From the NCBI GenBank assembly GCA_949283205.1, contig CASDSD010000037.1, positions 1-64,000 of the forward strand: a stretch of 64,000 bases of DNA, in the 5' to 3' direction. The notes beneath the pieces were generated by a model. The model made no database searches, was not told the DNA's origin, and saw only the letters and a program-made list of their open reading frames with translations. The DNA comes from an uncultured Alistipes sp. (GTDB lineage Bacteria; Bacteroidota; Bacteroidia; Bacteroidales; Rikenellaceae). Both the position numbers and the translations under genes were made by a program. Every line of letters starts with the position of its first letter. The stretch's first letter is position 1. Below, one piece after another: positions 52,193-61,956 of this stretch.

Positions 52193-54325
52193 ATGAGAGC
52201 AAAATTCGATAAATTATCGTACGAGGGCGGCAAGACGCAGTGCTGCGCCGCCGCAGCCGAGGCCGAACAGCCTTGGATGACAGCCGAGCAGATACCCGTC
52301 AAGAGGGACTACACGGAGAAGGACCTCGAGGGGCTCGAGCACCTCAATTATGCCGCCGGTATCGCGCCGTTCCTGCGCGGACCCTATTCAACGATGTACG
52401 TAATGCGTCCGTGGACGATCCGTCAGTATGCCGGTTTCTCTACGGCCGAGGAGTCTAACGCATTCTACCGCCGCAACCTCGCCGCAGGCCAGAAGGGTCT
52501 GTCGGTGGCGTTCGACCTGGCTACGCACCGCGGTTATGACGCCGATCACCCGCGTGTTGTGGGCGACGTCGGCAAGGCCGGTGTGTCGATCTGTTCGGTT
52601 GAGGACATGAAGGTGCTCTTCAACGGCATTCCTCTCGACAAGATGTCGGTGTCGATGACCATGAACGGTGCCGTGCTGCCTATTCTGGCATTCTACATCG
52701 TGACGGGCCTCGAGCAGGGCTGTACGCTCGACCAGCTGGCAGGTACGATCCAGAACGATATCCTCAAGGAGTTCATGGTGCGCAATACCTATATATATCC
52801 GCCCAAGTTCTCGATGAAGATCATCGCCGACATCTTCGAGTACACGTCGAAGAACATGCCCAAGTTCAACTCTATCTCTATCTCGGGCTACCACATGCAG
52901 GAGGCGGGTGCCACGGCCGACATCGAGCTGGCCTATACGCTGGCCGACGGTCTGGAGTACCTGCGTGCCGGTATCAATGCCGGCATGTCGGTCGATGCCT
53001 TCGCACCGCGTCTGTCGTTCTTCTGGGCCATCGGCATGAACCACTTCATGGAGATCGCCAAGATGCGTGCGGCACGTATGCTGTGGGCCAAGATCGTGAA
53101 GCAGTTCAACCCCAAGAACCCCAAGTCGCTGGCGCTGCGTACGCACAGCCAGACCTCGGGATGGTCGCTCACGGAGCAGGATCCCTTCAACAACGTTGCC
53201 CGTACCGCCATCGAGGCCATGGGTGCCGCGCTGGGTCACACGCAGTCGCTGCATACGAACGCTCTGGACGAGGCCATCGCGCTGCCGACCGACTTCTCGG
53301 CACGTATTGCGCGTAACACCCAGATCTATATCCAGGAGGAGACCAACATCTGCCGCAACGTCGATCCGTGGGCCGGTTCGTACTATGTGGAGTCTCTCAC
53401 CAACGAGATCGCACACAAGGCCTGGGAGCATATCCAGGAGGTGGAGAAGCTCGGCGGTATGGCCAAGGCCATCGAGACGGGTATTCCCAAGATGCGTATC
53501 GAGGAGGCTGCCGCACGTACCCAGGCACGTATCGACTCGGGCGAGCAGAAGATCATCGGTCTGAACGAGTACCGTCTCGAGAAGGAGGCGACGATCGACA
53601 TTCTCGCCGTGGACAATACGGCCGTACGCGAGAGCCAGATAAAGCGTCTGAAGGAGCTGCGCGCATCGCGCGACCAGGCTGCCGTGGACAAGGCTCTGGC
53701 TGCAATCACCGAGTGCGTCAAGACGGGCAAGGGCAACCTGCTGGAGCTGGCCGTGGAGGCTGCGAAGGTGCGTGCCACGCTGGGCGAGATATCGGATGCC
53801 TGCGAGGTCGTCGTAGGCCGTTACAAGGCTGTCATTCGTTCAATTTCGGGAGTATACAGTTCAGGTATGAAACAGGATGCTGATTTCGAGAAGGCGAAGG
53901 CCATGTGTGCCGAGTTCGCCAAGAAGGAGGGCCGCCAGCCGCGTATCATGATCGCCAAGCTGGGTCAGGACGGTCACGACCGTGGCGCCAAAGTCGTTGC
54001 TACGGGATATGCCGACGTCGGTTTCGACGTGGATATGGGCCCGCTGTTCCAGACGCCGGCCGAGGCTGCAAAGCAGGCCGTGGAGAATGACGTGCATATC
54101 GTGGGCGTATCGTCGCTCGCTGCAGGCCACCTCACGCTTGTGCCGCAGATCATCGCCGAACTCAAGAAATTGGGTCGTGAGGATATCATCGTCGTTGTGG
54201 GCGGCGTGATCCCCGCACAGGACTACGACGAGTTGTATCGTGACGGTGCCGCCGCCATCTTCGGTCCCGGTACCCCGATTGCCAAGGCGGCAATCAAGAT
54301 GCTCGAGCTTCTTATGGCAGAGTAA
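52193..54325 (+). CDS. mutB: methylmalonyl-CoA mutase large (catalytic) subunit
   Basis: The catalytic alpha chain, 710 residues. The substrate barrel starts with the typical [17 protein letters not shown] near 77-93. The C-terminal B12 domain carries the cobalt-binding motif in G-Q-D-G-H-D-R-G, with H595 as the probable axial ligand, then G-V-S-S-L-A-A-G-H near 641-649. With mutA it makes succinyl-CoA to propionate flux possible. No epimerase or ArgK/MeaB chaperone is adjacent here. A strong terminator follows. Confidence 0.97.
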   Translation: MRAKFDKLSYEGGKTQCCAAAAEAEQPWMTAEQIPVKRDYTEKDLEGLEHLNYAAGIAPFLRGPYSTMYVMRPWTIRQYAGFSTAEESNAFYRRNLAAGQKGLSVAFDLATHRGYDADHPRVVGDVGKAGVSICSVEDMKVLFNGIPLDKMSVSMTMNGAVLPILAFYIVTGLEQGCTLDQLAGTIQNDILKEFMVRNTYIYPPKFSMKIIADIFEYTSKNMPKFNSISISGYHMQEAGATADIELAYTLADGLEYLRAGINAGMSVDAFAPRLSFFWAIGMNHFMEIAKMRAARMLWAKIVKQFNPKNPKSLALRTHSQTSGWSLTEQDPFNNVARTAIEAMGAALGHTQSLHTNALDEAIALPTDFSARIARNTQIYIQEETNICRNVDPWAGSYYVESLTNEIAHKAWEHIQEVEKLGGMAKAIETGIPKMRIEEAAARTQARIDSGEQKIIGLNEYRLEKEATIDILAVDNTAVRESQIKRLKELRASRDQAAVDKALAAITECVKTGKGNLLELAVEAAKVRATLGEISDACEVVVGRYKAVIRSISGVYSSGMKQDADFEKAKAMCAEFAKKEGRQPRIMIAKLGQDGHDRGAKVVATGYADVGFDVDMGPLFQTPAEAAKQAVENDVHIVGVSSLAAGHLTLVPQIIAELKKLGREDIIVVVGGVIPAQDYDELYRDGAAAIFGPGTPIAKAAIKMLELLMAE

Positions 54326-54350
54326 TCCGGCTGCCTCGGATACTGTATTG

Positions 54351-54383
54351 AAGGCCGCTCCCAGAAAGGGAGCGGCCTTTTTT
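54351..54383 (+). terminator. intrinsic terminator after mutB
   Basis: Perfect 12-bp stem, AAGGCCGCTCCC (54351-54362) with GGGAGCGGCCTT (54368-54379), a 5-nt loop and T to 54383. Confidence 0.93.
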
Positions 54384-54581
54384 ACGGTTGTGCCGGTGCG
54401 GTGCGGCAGCAGGACAGCACCGCTCCAATGGATCCGACACATGCTGGTGGATGCACGCATGTGTCATGGCGGGCTGACGGCAATCAATGGCACTTTGCCG
54501 GTTGTTTCTCTGTCATTTTTCGGCCTTCAGGGGAATCCATGCATCTTGTACGGGATTGTACGACCGATGCGGCGCAGGCGT

Positions 54582-54616
54582 AAAAAAAGAGGAAGTCCTC
54601 TGCGGACTTCCTCTTT
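54582..54616 (-). terminator. intrinsic terminator after ppiD
   Basis: Perfect 13-bp stem, AAAGAGGAAGTCC (54586-54598) with GGACTTCCTCTTT (54604-54616). On the - strand a T7 run follows (54582-54588 on + is A). The ~200 nt between this and the mutB terminator hold no gene I support. Confidence 0.88.
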
Positions 54617-54634
54617 GCATAAATGTCGTTCCCG

Positions 54635-56665
54635 CTAAAAATACTTTCCGCGGAGATCCTCTATATCGGCCATGCGCTGTATTGCCATCACAGAGGCCTG
54701 CATTGCCATATTCTCCATCGTGGCCTGGAGGCGTACCTTTTCGGCCTCGGCACTCTGGGCTTCGCTCTTCTCGATGTTGTCGACAACGAAGACTACGGCG
54801 CCCGCGTATCCCTTTACGGGAGCCGATACCTTGCCGGTCTCCTGCGTAGAGGCGATGGCTCCTATGAGCGTGGGTTCAAGGCCGAGCTCCGCGATCATGA
54901 AGTCGTTGAACTTCACTCCCTCGAATTGTGCCGCCTCGGCGCCGGCGTTCTGCGCGACCTCCTCGATCGAGGTGCCGGCGAGCTTCTCCTTGAGCATGTC
55001 GAACTTCTTGGTACGTCCGATCTCCTGTGCTATGGAGAAACTTACGTCCTCGACAGGCATATACTTCGAGTCGTCGATGTCGGTAAGCATTGCAACGGCG
55101 TAGTCCTTGCCCACGTTGAATATCTCCGATATCTGGCCTATCTCGGCGCCGTTGGCCCAACGTACCAGCTCACGGGTGTTGTCGAGACCGTTGATCTCGC
55201 GGTCGCCCTGTGCTATGTCCGCTACGCGGGGCGTGACGGCTGCGGCCGATGCGGCATTCTGGAACGCCTCGGTCGAACCCTTGCCGTCCACGGCGAAAAT
55301 GCTTGCCGTGTTGTGTATGTTGCGGCGCGTGGCTGCCGAAGCCTCGACAGGGTAGGTTATGGTACCTACGACGGCGAACTTTTTGGGAGCATCGGCGCGC
55401 GTAACCTTGATTATCTGTATGGCGTTACCCATCGTGGTCTTGATGATGTCACCCTTTTTTGCATCCGCAAGCTGGTCGGCCATCTCGGTTGCGAAGCCCG
55501 AGAAGGGCATGACACCAACCTCGCCGCCGTTCTGTGCCGTTGCGGCGTAGGTCGAATATTTGGCAGCCGCCTCGGCGAAGTCGGCACCGTTCTGCAGTGC
55601 GGTGTAGAGGCTGTCTGCCAGAGCCGAATCCTGTGCCGCGAGGACGATGTGGCTCAAACCGATAGAATCGGGTGCCATCTTGGTGGCCACGGCACGTGAC
55701 ATTACCCACTCGTTGGCCTTGAGTACGGGGCCGTACTGTCCGCCGTCGAGTATTACGGCCTCATCCTCGCCGAGCTGCGATGCCGAAACATAGTGGTCGG
55801 CGATGGTGCCCTTGATGTTCTTGCGTACGAAGGCGCGTACGTCATCGGCTGCGGCGAACTCCTCGCCTGCGGCGCGTACCTCCTTCTCGATGGCAAGCAT
55901 GTCGTCATCGGTGGGGTTGACCTCGAATACGACGTACGATATCGTACGGTGGGGCTGCTGCGTGTACGAGTTCTTATGCTCGTCGTAGTACTTCTGTATC
56001 TCGGCCTGCGACACCTTTACGAGCGAGTCGGCGATGGTGTTGTACTTGAGCATGACGTAGCGGCCCGAACGGCTCTCGTTGGCTGCCTTGACACCGTTCT
56101 CGACCTCCAGTGCATTGGGGTAGATGCCGGCGCGTACAAGACCCAGGTACTTCGACATCATGCGGTCGAGCGTGGCCTGTGAGTTGAGATATGACCAGAA
56201 TGACTGATATTGGGGATTGGCGCTCATCTGCGAGAGGAACGAGCTGATCGTCTCGGGACGGTACTCGCCCGTCTGCGGGTCTGCAAAAGCGCTGTAATAT
56301 ACCTGTGATACATGCTCGCCGCTGAGCATCGACATGCGCTCGGCCTCGCTTACCTCGATGCCCATCTTGTCGAATCCGGGCAGAAGCATGTGCTTGGCAA
56401 TGAGTCCCTGCCATGCGGCGTTTGCCATGGCGTCGGCCTGCTGTTCGTCGGCCTCCGAGCCGCCGTTGTTGGCCTTGACGGTCTCGTACTCGTTCAGGTA
56501 CTCCGAATAACGGATCTTGTCACCGTTGATAACACCGACCTTGGGATCGTTGTTCGAGAATCCCATGTCGGTTCTCAGAGAGAAGATGAATGCCAAAAGC
56601 GCAAGTGCTATGATTACCGAAAGCACTACGCCGAATTTGGTCCTTAAAGTGTTTAAACTCGCCAT
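54635..56665 (-). CDS. ppiD: PpiD-like periplasmic peptidyl-prolyl isomerase/chaperone
   Basis: 676 residues: one N-terminal helix (about 11-29, V-V-L-S-V-I-I-A-L-A-L-L-A-F-I-F) anchors a periplasmic SurA-N-like domain, a PPIC parvulin domain at about 340-440 (L-S-H-I-V-L-A-A ... G-G-E-V-G-V-M-P-F), and a C-terminal part with A-x-E-x-x-x-L-Q. PpiD helps outer-membrane proteins leave the translocon. It ends the - strand run from mfd and has its own -7 box. Confidence 0.92.
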   Translation of the reverse strand: MASLNTLRTKFGVVLSVIIALALLAFIFSLRTDMGFSNNDPKVGVINGDKIRYSEYLNEYETVKANNGGSEADEQQADAMANAAWQGLIAKHMLLPGFDKMGIEVSEAERMSMLSGEHVSQVYYSAFADPQTGEYRPETISSFLSQMSANPQYQSFWSYLNSQATLDRMMSKYLGLVRAGIYPNALEVENGVKAANESRSGRYVMLKYNTIADSLVKVSQAEIQKYYDEHKNSYTQQPHRTISYVVFEVNPTDDDMLAIEKEVRAAGEEFAAADDVRAFVRKNIKGTIADHYVSASQLGEDEAVILDGGQYGPVLKANEWVMSRAVATKMAPDSIGLSHIVLAAQDSALADSLYTALQNGADFAEAAAKYSTYAATAQNGGEVGVMPFSGFATEMADQLADAKKGDIIKTTMGNAIQIIKVTRADAPKKFAVVGTITYPVEASAATRRNIHNTASIFAVDGKGSTEAFQNAASAAAVTPRVADIAQGDREINGLDNTRELVRWANGAEIGQISEIFNVGKDYAVAMLTDIDDSKYMPVEDVSFSIAQEIGRTKKFDMLKEKLAGTSIEEVAQNAGAEAAQFEGVKFNDFMIAELGLEPTLIGAIASTQETGKVSAPVKGYAGAVVFVVDNIEKSEAQSAEAEKVRLQATMENMAMQASVMAIQRMADIEDLRGKYF

Positions 56666-56708
56666 AATTGTATGTAGTTACTTATATTTTTTGTTCGTTT
56701 TGAGCCAC

Positions 56709-56716
56709 CAAAGATA
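56709..56716 (-). promoter_or_regulatory. -7 promoter box for ppiD
   Basis: On the - strand this reads TATCTTTG, an exact match about 44 nt before the ppiD ATG at 56665, in the 93-nt gap after the hemolysin gene. Confidence 0.6.
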
Positions 56717-56758
56717 ATAAAATAATTCCTATTGCTCATATTATTGGAGGATATTTTG

Positions 56759-58036
56759 TTACATCTTTTTCACCCGTGCGAGTTCGACCCTTGCGCGTGT
56801 CGAGCGCAGGATGTGTATCTCGAGTCCGTTGTCGATGAGCGTCTCGCCCGCGGCGGGGATGCCTTCGTACTTGCGGATGATGTACCCGGCCAGCGTGTCG
56901 TATTCGTCGCTCTCCTCGATGCCCAGATCATAATGCTCGTTGAGATACTCCACCTCGAGGCGGCACGAGAAGATATACTCGCCTTCGGCAACCTTTTTCT
57001 CGATCGTACGCTGCACGTCGTGTTCGTCCTCGATGTCGCCGAAAATCTCCTCCAGCACATCCTCGAGGGATATGATGCCGGCCGTACCCCCGAATTCGTC
57101 GATTACGACCGCCACGCTCGATTTCTGCTTGATGAAGGTCTGCAGCATGTTCTGCAGCGGCAGCGTCTCGGCCACGCAGCTGACCTTCTTCAGCACCTCC
57201 TCTATCGTGGCCGGCTTTTCGAAGAGGCTCTTCGAATTGACGTATCCGATTATGTTGTCGATACTGTCGCGCCATACGAAGATGCGCGAGAAGTTCGATT
57301 CGATGAAACGCTGCGTCAGTTGCTCGATCGTCGTGTCGTCTATGTCCACGGCCTCGACATCCACTCGCGAGACCATGCAGTCGCGTACGCGCAGGTCGGC
57401 GAAGTCGAGTGCGTTCTGGAACATCTTGATCTCGTCCTCTTCCTCCTGCTGCGGCTCTACGGTCTCGGCATCCATAAGGTTTACCAGATCTTCACGGTTG
57501 AACGATGCCGCCATGTCGGTCTTGACGGCCTTGTGTCCGAAGAGCCGCAGTATGCCGTATGAGAGCCATGTGGTGAAGATGGCGATGGGGTAGAGCAGCA
57601 GGTAGAAGAAGAATATGACGGGATAAAGCGTCGAATAGTAGAAGTTGGGATTGTTCTTGACGATCGACTTGGGCAGGAACTCGCCGCAGAAGAGGATGAT
57701 GATGGTCGATATGACGGTTTCGATTATGACCGAGCCGTTCAGGGCGATGGACTCCCATCCGGCCGCCTGCGCCAGGAGCCGCAATACCGTCGACATGCAG
57801 AGCGAATAGATGACCAGACAGATGTTGTTCCCCACGAGAATGGTGGTTATGTACTGCCCGGGGTGTCTCTCGAAGAGCCCCGCCACCATATCGAAGAAAC
57901 GGCTCTGCTTGCGCCCGATCTCCACCATCAGGCGGTTCTTGCTCAGGAACGCTATCTCCATGCCGGAAAAGAAGGCCGACAGCGTGAGCATGATGGCGAT
58001 TATAATGACTGAATTGATTAGTTCTGCGGAGTACAT
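56759..58036 (-). CDS. CNNM/CorC-type hemolysin-family membrane protein
   Basis: 425 residues: an N-terminal DUF21 membrane part with about four helices (up to ~185, starting M-Y-S-A-E-L-I-N-S-V-I-I-I-A-I-M-L), then a CBS pair at about 205-325 (D-C-M-V-S-R-V-D-V-E-A-V-D and S-S-V-A-V-V-I-D-E-F-G-G-T-A), and a CorC/HlyC domain at the end. Such proteins are linked to Mg/Co efflux, despite the hemolysin name. It sits 18 nt after lptC. Confidence 0.9.
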   Translation of the reverse strand: MYSAELINSVIIIAIMLTLSAFFSGMEIAFLSKNRLMVEIGRKQSRFFDMVAGLFERHPGQYITTILVGNNICLVIYSLCMSTVLRLLAQAAGWESIALNGSVIIETVISTIIILFCGEFLPKSIVKNNPNFYYSTLYPVIFFFYLLLYPIAIFTTWLSYGILRLFGHKAVKTDMAASFNREDLVNLMDAETVEPQQEEEDEIKMFQNALDFADLRVRDCMVSRVDVEAVDIDDTTIEQLTQRFIESNFSRIFVWRDSIDNIIGYVNSKSLFEKPATIEEVLKKVSCVAETLPLQNMLQTFIKQKSSVAVVIDEFGGTAGIISLEDVLEEIFGDIEDEHDVQRTIEKKVAEGEYIFSCRLEVEYLNEHYDLGIEESDEYDTLAGYIIRKYEGIPAAGETLIDNGLEIHILRSTRARVELARVKKM

Positions 58037-58054
58037 GGTCCATTAGTGTTTATC

Positions 58055-58888
58055 TCAACGTGAACTCTCTGTGACGGGATTTTCGCCCTCCCGTTGCGGC
58101 GCGGCATCTCCTGCCGTGGTGTCGGGCAAAGGCCGCCGCTCTGTCGCTCGCATTGACGGTCTGTCCGGTTCTCTTCTGGGCGTGAGCCGCCTGCGCATGG
58201 AGTCGTGGGCGCCGATTCTCTTCGCCGCATCAGTCCTCTCCGTGCCGGTCCGTACGTTCGTGTCACTCTTCCCGGTGGGCTCCTGTGCGGCCGAAGGCCG
58301 TGTTGCCGTCGAATCCGTCTCCTCCATGGTGAAGTAGGTGACGCCCTTGATTTTGCGGTAACGCCACTCTTTCATGCTCTCGTCCGACTCGAATCCCTCG
58401 CAATATGTCACCTCGTCCCCGTCGACGATCTTCGAGTCGACATTGGAGTATATTTTTTTTGTGGCCTGGTTCCAGAACAGCTGCGAGGTATATAGCTGTT
58501 TGCCGTCGGCCTTTATTACGACGACGTCACCCTTGGCCTCCCACAGACGCCGGTTCTCGTAGAATATGGCGTAGTTGGCCGTGAGTACGGCATCCTGCAT
58601 CGCGAGCGAGTCGTTCGTGAAGGTGGTTATCCTTATTCCCTTGCGGAACTCCCTGTATGGGTCTCGCGCCAGTTGATATCCCTCGATGAGAGGCGTCTCG
58701 AAGTGGTACGACTTGCGTCCGTTCTCCGACATGACGATCGACATGTTTTCGCTGTATTCGGTCATCATGCGTTCGTTGTTCGTCTCCTCCTCCACGGTTT
58801 TTTTTGCGTCGCATGAGAATAGCAAGATAGCACTCCCTGTAAAAGAGAGTGCTACCGCTATATACTTTTTCAGTGACGCTGTCTTCAT
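58055..58888 (-). CDS. lptC: LPS export protein LptC with a long C-terminal tail
   Basis: LptC links the LptBFG pump in the inner membrane to the periplasmic bridge carrying LPS. It has 277 residues. The N-terminus is a lipoprotein-like signal (L-L-F-S-C near 22-26) rather than a plain anchor, as in Bacteroidota. The LptC beta fold runs at about 40-195. From about 198 on a Pro/Arg/Thr-rich tail of about 80 residues has no fold I recognise; typical LptC lacks it. It follows the TPR gene by 9 nt. Confidence 0.87.
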   Translation of the reverse strand: MKTASLKKYIAVALSFTGSAILLFSCDAKKTVEEETNNERMMTEYSENMSIVMSENGRKSYHFETPLIEGYQLARDPYREFRKGIRITTFTNDSLAMQDAVLTANYAIFYENRRLWEAKGDVVVIKADGKQLYTSQLFWNQATKKIYSNVDSKIVDGDEVTYCEGFESDESMKEWRYRKIKGVTYFTMEETDSTATRPSAAQEPTGKSDTNVRTGTERTDAAKRIGAHDSMRRRLTPRREPDRPSMRATERRPLPDTTAGDAAPQREGENPVTESSR

Positions 58889-58897
58889 GCAGCTCCG

Positions 58898-60241
58898 TTA
58901 TCTGTAACGTACCGTAGTGTTGACACCGTTGGCATATCCGTGGCTTACGGTGTAACGCGATCCCTCCGACAACTCGGCGAAGAAGCACTCCTCCTTTGTG
59001 GGGAATCCCTGACGGTAGTTCGACATGAGCGACTGTGCGGCCTTCTGGATGTCGGGCTCGTTGCCGAGCAGCGATACGGCCTGGCTCATGGCGTCATATG
59101 CGGCCCAGTAGCATGCCAGGCACTGGAACTCCGAGCAGTTGGCCGAAGCGGCGTAGCACTGTCCGAGGATGAAGTACGAATAACCGTTCTCGGGGTTGAG
59201 GTTCTTGATCTGGTTTGCGGCGTCAATAGACTTGGCGTAATCCTTGGTGCTGATTCCGATCATGCCGATACGTACATAGAGCTTCTCCTTCTCTGCGGGG
59301 TCGGTCTCTACCGAGAGAGCCTCCTCGAGATACTTGAGGGCCTTGTCATACTCCTGACGGTTCTGGAATCCCTGTGCAAGGAAGAGCGCGGTCTCCGACG
59401 AGGGCTTTATCGAGTAAAACTTCTCTGCCGTCTGGAAGAAGAAGTCGCTGTCGCAGTTTGCACGAGACATGAGCGATACGGCCTGCGAGAGGAGAGCCTC
59501 ATCGTCGGGAGCCTCGGCCAGGCGCTTTGCAAAGAGAGCCTCGAGGTTCTCGCAGCTTGCGGCACCGCTGGCACCGAAGGCCGAGTCAAACTGCTCCTTG
59601 AGCGCTGCGGCATCCTCACCGGCCTTCTCGAAGGCGGGGCTGAAGCGGTCGTAATCGGCGATTACGGCGTCGGCGCTTACCAGGTCGTTCTTATAGTCGT
59701 CGCATACGGCGCTGAAATAGATGGCTACAAGCTCGAGATCGGGCGTGCCGTTCTTCTCCTCGCTTGCGGCGATGGCCTCGTTGAAGAGCTTGCGGATGCC
59801 CTCACGGTCATCGGGACGATAGGTCATCAGCTCGCGGGCCTTGCGGTCGAGGATATATGCCTTGCCGTAGGTCGAGTGGTTGCCGAAGTTCTCCAGACGG
59901 ATGTCGTAGAGCAACAGCAGCGAGTCGATGTATATATCCTTCTCTTCGGCCGTCTCGGCACGGTTGATCTTGTTCTTGTAGAGCTTTATACCGTTGGTGT
60001 AGATATTCTGTGACGCTTTGGGACACTTCTCGAGCAGTGACTGGAGGTACTTGGCTGCAAGGTTGTAGTTACGATTGTCGACAGCCTCCTTCATGAACTG
60101 GTTGTCGAGCATGTTCTGCTTGCGCTCGTCGGCCGTCTCTCCCCAAATGGCGTACTTTGGATCGTCGAAGTTGACCTGAGCCGTCGCCGACAGCCCCACT
60201 ACAGCGAAAGCCGCGGCAAGAATGAGTTTGAAACTTTTCAT
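58898..60241 (-). CDS. exported tetratricopeptide-repeat protein
   Basis: A 447-residue protein with signal peptide (M-K-S-F-K-L-I-L, cut near A-T-A-Q, 22). The body is helical with TPR pairs, most clearly A-L-F-L-A-Q-G-F-Q-N-R-Q-E-Y-D-K-A-L-K-Y-L-E-E-A-L near 281-305 and the following Y-V-R-I-G-M-I-G repeat near 319-350. A Cys-rich patch (E-F-Q-C-L-A-C-Y) lies near the end. It sits between a FadL-like barrel and lptC in a conserved Bacteroidales order, so a part in envelope assembly is likely but unproven. Confidence 0.87.
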   Translation of the reverse strand: MKSFKLILAAAFAVVGLSATAQVNFDDPKYAIWGETADERKQNMLDNQFMKEAVDNRNYNLAAKYLQSLLEKCPKASQNIYTNGIKLYKNKINRAETAEEKDIYIDSLLLLYDIRLENFGNHSTYGKAYILDRKARELMTYRPDDREGIRKLFNEAIAASEEKNGTPDLELVAIYFSAVCDDYKNDLVSADAVIADYDRFSPAFEKAGEDAAALKEQFDSAFGASGAASCENLEALFAKRLAEAPDDEALLSQAVSLMSRANCDSDFFFQTAEKFYSIKPSSETALFLAQGFQNRQEYDKALKYLEEALSVETDPAEKEKLYVRIGMIGISTKDYAKSIDAANQIKNLNPENGYSYFILGQCYAASANCSEFQCLACYWAAYDAMSQAVSLLGNEPDIQKAAQSLMSNYRQGFPTKEECFFAELSEGSRYTVSHGYANGVNTTVRYR

Positions 60242-60573
60242 GTAATCTAAGGTTTATTAGTTTTTGAATATGTTGTTTGTCATTATAGTAACGTCTCGTA
60301 TCCTTAAATTTAGTACATGTTTTGCACCATATTTAACCCTTTTATCCTCGTAATTGTCCTTTTGTTCGTTTAGCCTCTTCCCCTCGGGCGGCATGGCTAT
60401 CGTTTTTTTGCCGCTTGCCATTTGTCCTTTTGCCGGTAGCCTATTGTGTCCGGGCCTGCTGGTGTCCCTGTCTGCCGGACTCTGCCCCCCCCCTGGTGTT
60501 TTGTGGCTTTCAGGCCTTGCGGAGTGTCACTTCCGCCCCTGCATGCTTGGGATGCGTGTGGCGGAGTGTTGTT
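60242..60573. other. 332-nt gap between TPR and barrel genes
   Basis: No gene is supported here. The TPR end (60242-60340) is AT-rich; a TAAATTTA on the - strand near 60310 is one base off the -7 consensus. The rest is pyrimidine-rich and shows no strong hairpin with a T-run. Confidence 0.45.
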
Positions 60574-61956
60574 TTATTTGAACTTGTAGCGTCTGAACCA
60601 GTCATCCTCACCGAAGAGCGATATGCCGAGCGAGAACTTGTAGTATCTGTTCTTGACCAGGCCAACGATATTGTCGTCGACGGTGATCTTGTTCTTAACT
60701 GGGTTGCGCATGCCGAACTCAAATCCCACGTCTACCGACGAACGTCCGAAGAGCCTTACGGGCAGGCCGAAACCGGCTGTTACGGCCATCTGGCGCACGG
60801 CGCTGCCGCCGAATGTCTGGTAATAGTCTCCGTAACGGAATCCCAGACGGTAAGCCACGCGGTTGAGATAATTTCGCGTATCGATGGGTTTCGGCGTTAT
60901 CTCGAATCCGACGCGTACGGTGTTCGTGTTGTGGTATGCGACTATGACGCCTTTGCCGGTATCTCCGCTCTCGAGGAACGAGGAGTTCTCGTTACCCCAG
61001 TTCTGGTATACGTAGTCGATACCCATACGCAGGCCTATTGCCTGGTAGAATACTCCTGCGGCGATCTGCTGCGGCAGGCGCAGCGGGAGCGAGTTGTCCT
61101 CCTCGTTTCGCACGGTCGAGGTGAGCAGATTGTCGATATAGACGTACTTGACGGTTTTCGGGCCGAGTTTTCCGCCTATGTCGTATGTTGCGCCGAAGGT
61201 GAGTGCGCGGCGTTCGTTGAGGATAGCGTTCCACTGCACGCCGAACTGTGCCTTTATGCGCGACACGTCGTATGTATCTATACCCGTCGTCGTCGAATAC
61301 TCGCCGCTGCCGGTGATGATGTCTGTGGGCACGGCCTTGTAGTTGCGGGTTATGTTACCCCAATAGTATTGCATTGCAGCGCCGATCGAGAAGTTCTTGA
61401 ATGGGGTCCATCCCACTCCGGCCTTGATCTCGGTGACATCGCCGTCGCCGTAATACTGGTATTGGGCCCGGCCGAGGTTGCCGGCCACCCCCGACGACAT
61501 TTCGTCGCTGTGCATGTTGTATCCGACGTTGCTGTATGGCGTAAGGTTGAACCCGAATCCGAGGCCCTTTGCGAGGGGCATCTGGAATGCTATCTCGTGG
61601 AAGTTTATCGAGTTGTACGCTGTCCGGGCCGTAGTCTGCTGTGTGCCGTATTTTGTTTGCGAGTTACGGAAGTGTCCTGCCTCGACGCCGAACTCGAAGA
61701 GGAAACTCTTCTGCATGGTTTGGCTGTATGCCGCCGGGTTCAGTACGTTTACGCTGTTTGTGGAGCGCATGGCCACGCCGACGCCTCCCATCGAGCGCAT
61801 GCTTGTGGTTCCGGGTGTGGCCAGCTCGCCCAGACCGTACATCGAGTAGGGTGAGAAGGTATTGATGCTGCTGGTCAGCGTTTGAGCCGCAGCCAGCGAC
61901 GGCAATGCCAGTGAGATAGTAGTTATGACCTTAAATATCCGCTTGTTCAGTTGCAT
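60574..61956 (-). CDS. outer-membrane beta-barrel protein (FadL/OmpP1-like)
   Basis: A 460-residue protein with signal peptide (M-Q-L-N-K-R-I-F-K-V, cut near L-A-A-A-Q, 25). The mature N-terminus S-P-Y-S-M-Y-G-L-G and the repeating amphipathic strands through to the end (Y-Y-K-F-S-L-G-I-S-L-F) fit a FadL/OmpP1-type barrel. The ligand is unknown. It overlaps the coaX stop by 26 nt, so the two are probably co-translated. Confidence 0.85.
   Translation of the reverse strand: MQLNKRIFKVITTISLALPSLAAAQTLTSSINTFSPYSMYGLGELATPGTTSMRSMGGVGVAMRSTNSVNVLNPAAYSQTMQKSFLFEFGVEAGHFRNSQTKYGTQQTTARTAYNSINFHEIAFQMPLAKGLGFGFNLTPYSNVGYNMHSDEMSSGVAGNLGRAQYQYYGDGDVTEIKAGVGWTPFKNFSIGAAMQYYWGNITRNYKAVPTDIITGSGEYSTTTGIDTYDVSRIKAQFGVQWNAILNERRALTFGATYDIGGKLGPKTVKYVYIDNLLTSTVRNEEDNSLPLRLPQQIAAGVFYQAIGLRMGIDYVYQNWGNENSSFLESGDTGKGVIVAYHNTNTVRVGFEITPKPIDTRNYLNRVAYRLGFRYGDYYQTFGGSAVRQMAVTAGFGLPVRLFGRSSVDVGFEFGMRNPVKNKITVDDNIVGLVKNRYYKFSLGISLFGEDDWFRRYKFK

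Noticed and set aside
58828..58854. CIRCE-like inverted repeat TAGCACTC-N11-GAGTGCTA
   Set aside because: The arms match CIRCE half-sites, but the spacer is 11 nt, not 9, and it lies inside the start of lptC as codons for A-L-S-F-T-G-S-A. Most likely chance. dnaK itself has no such site.
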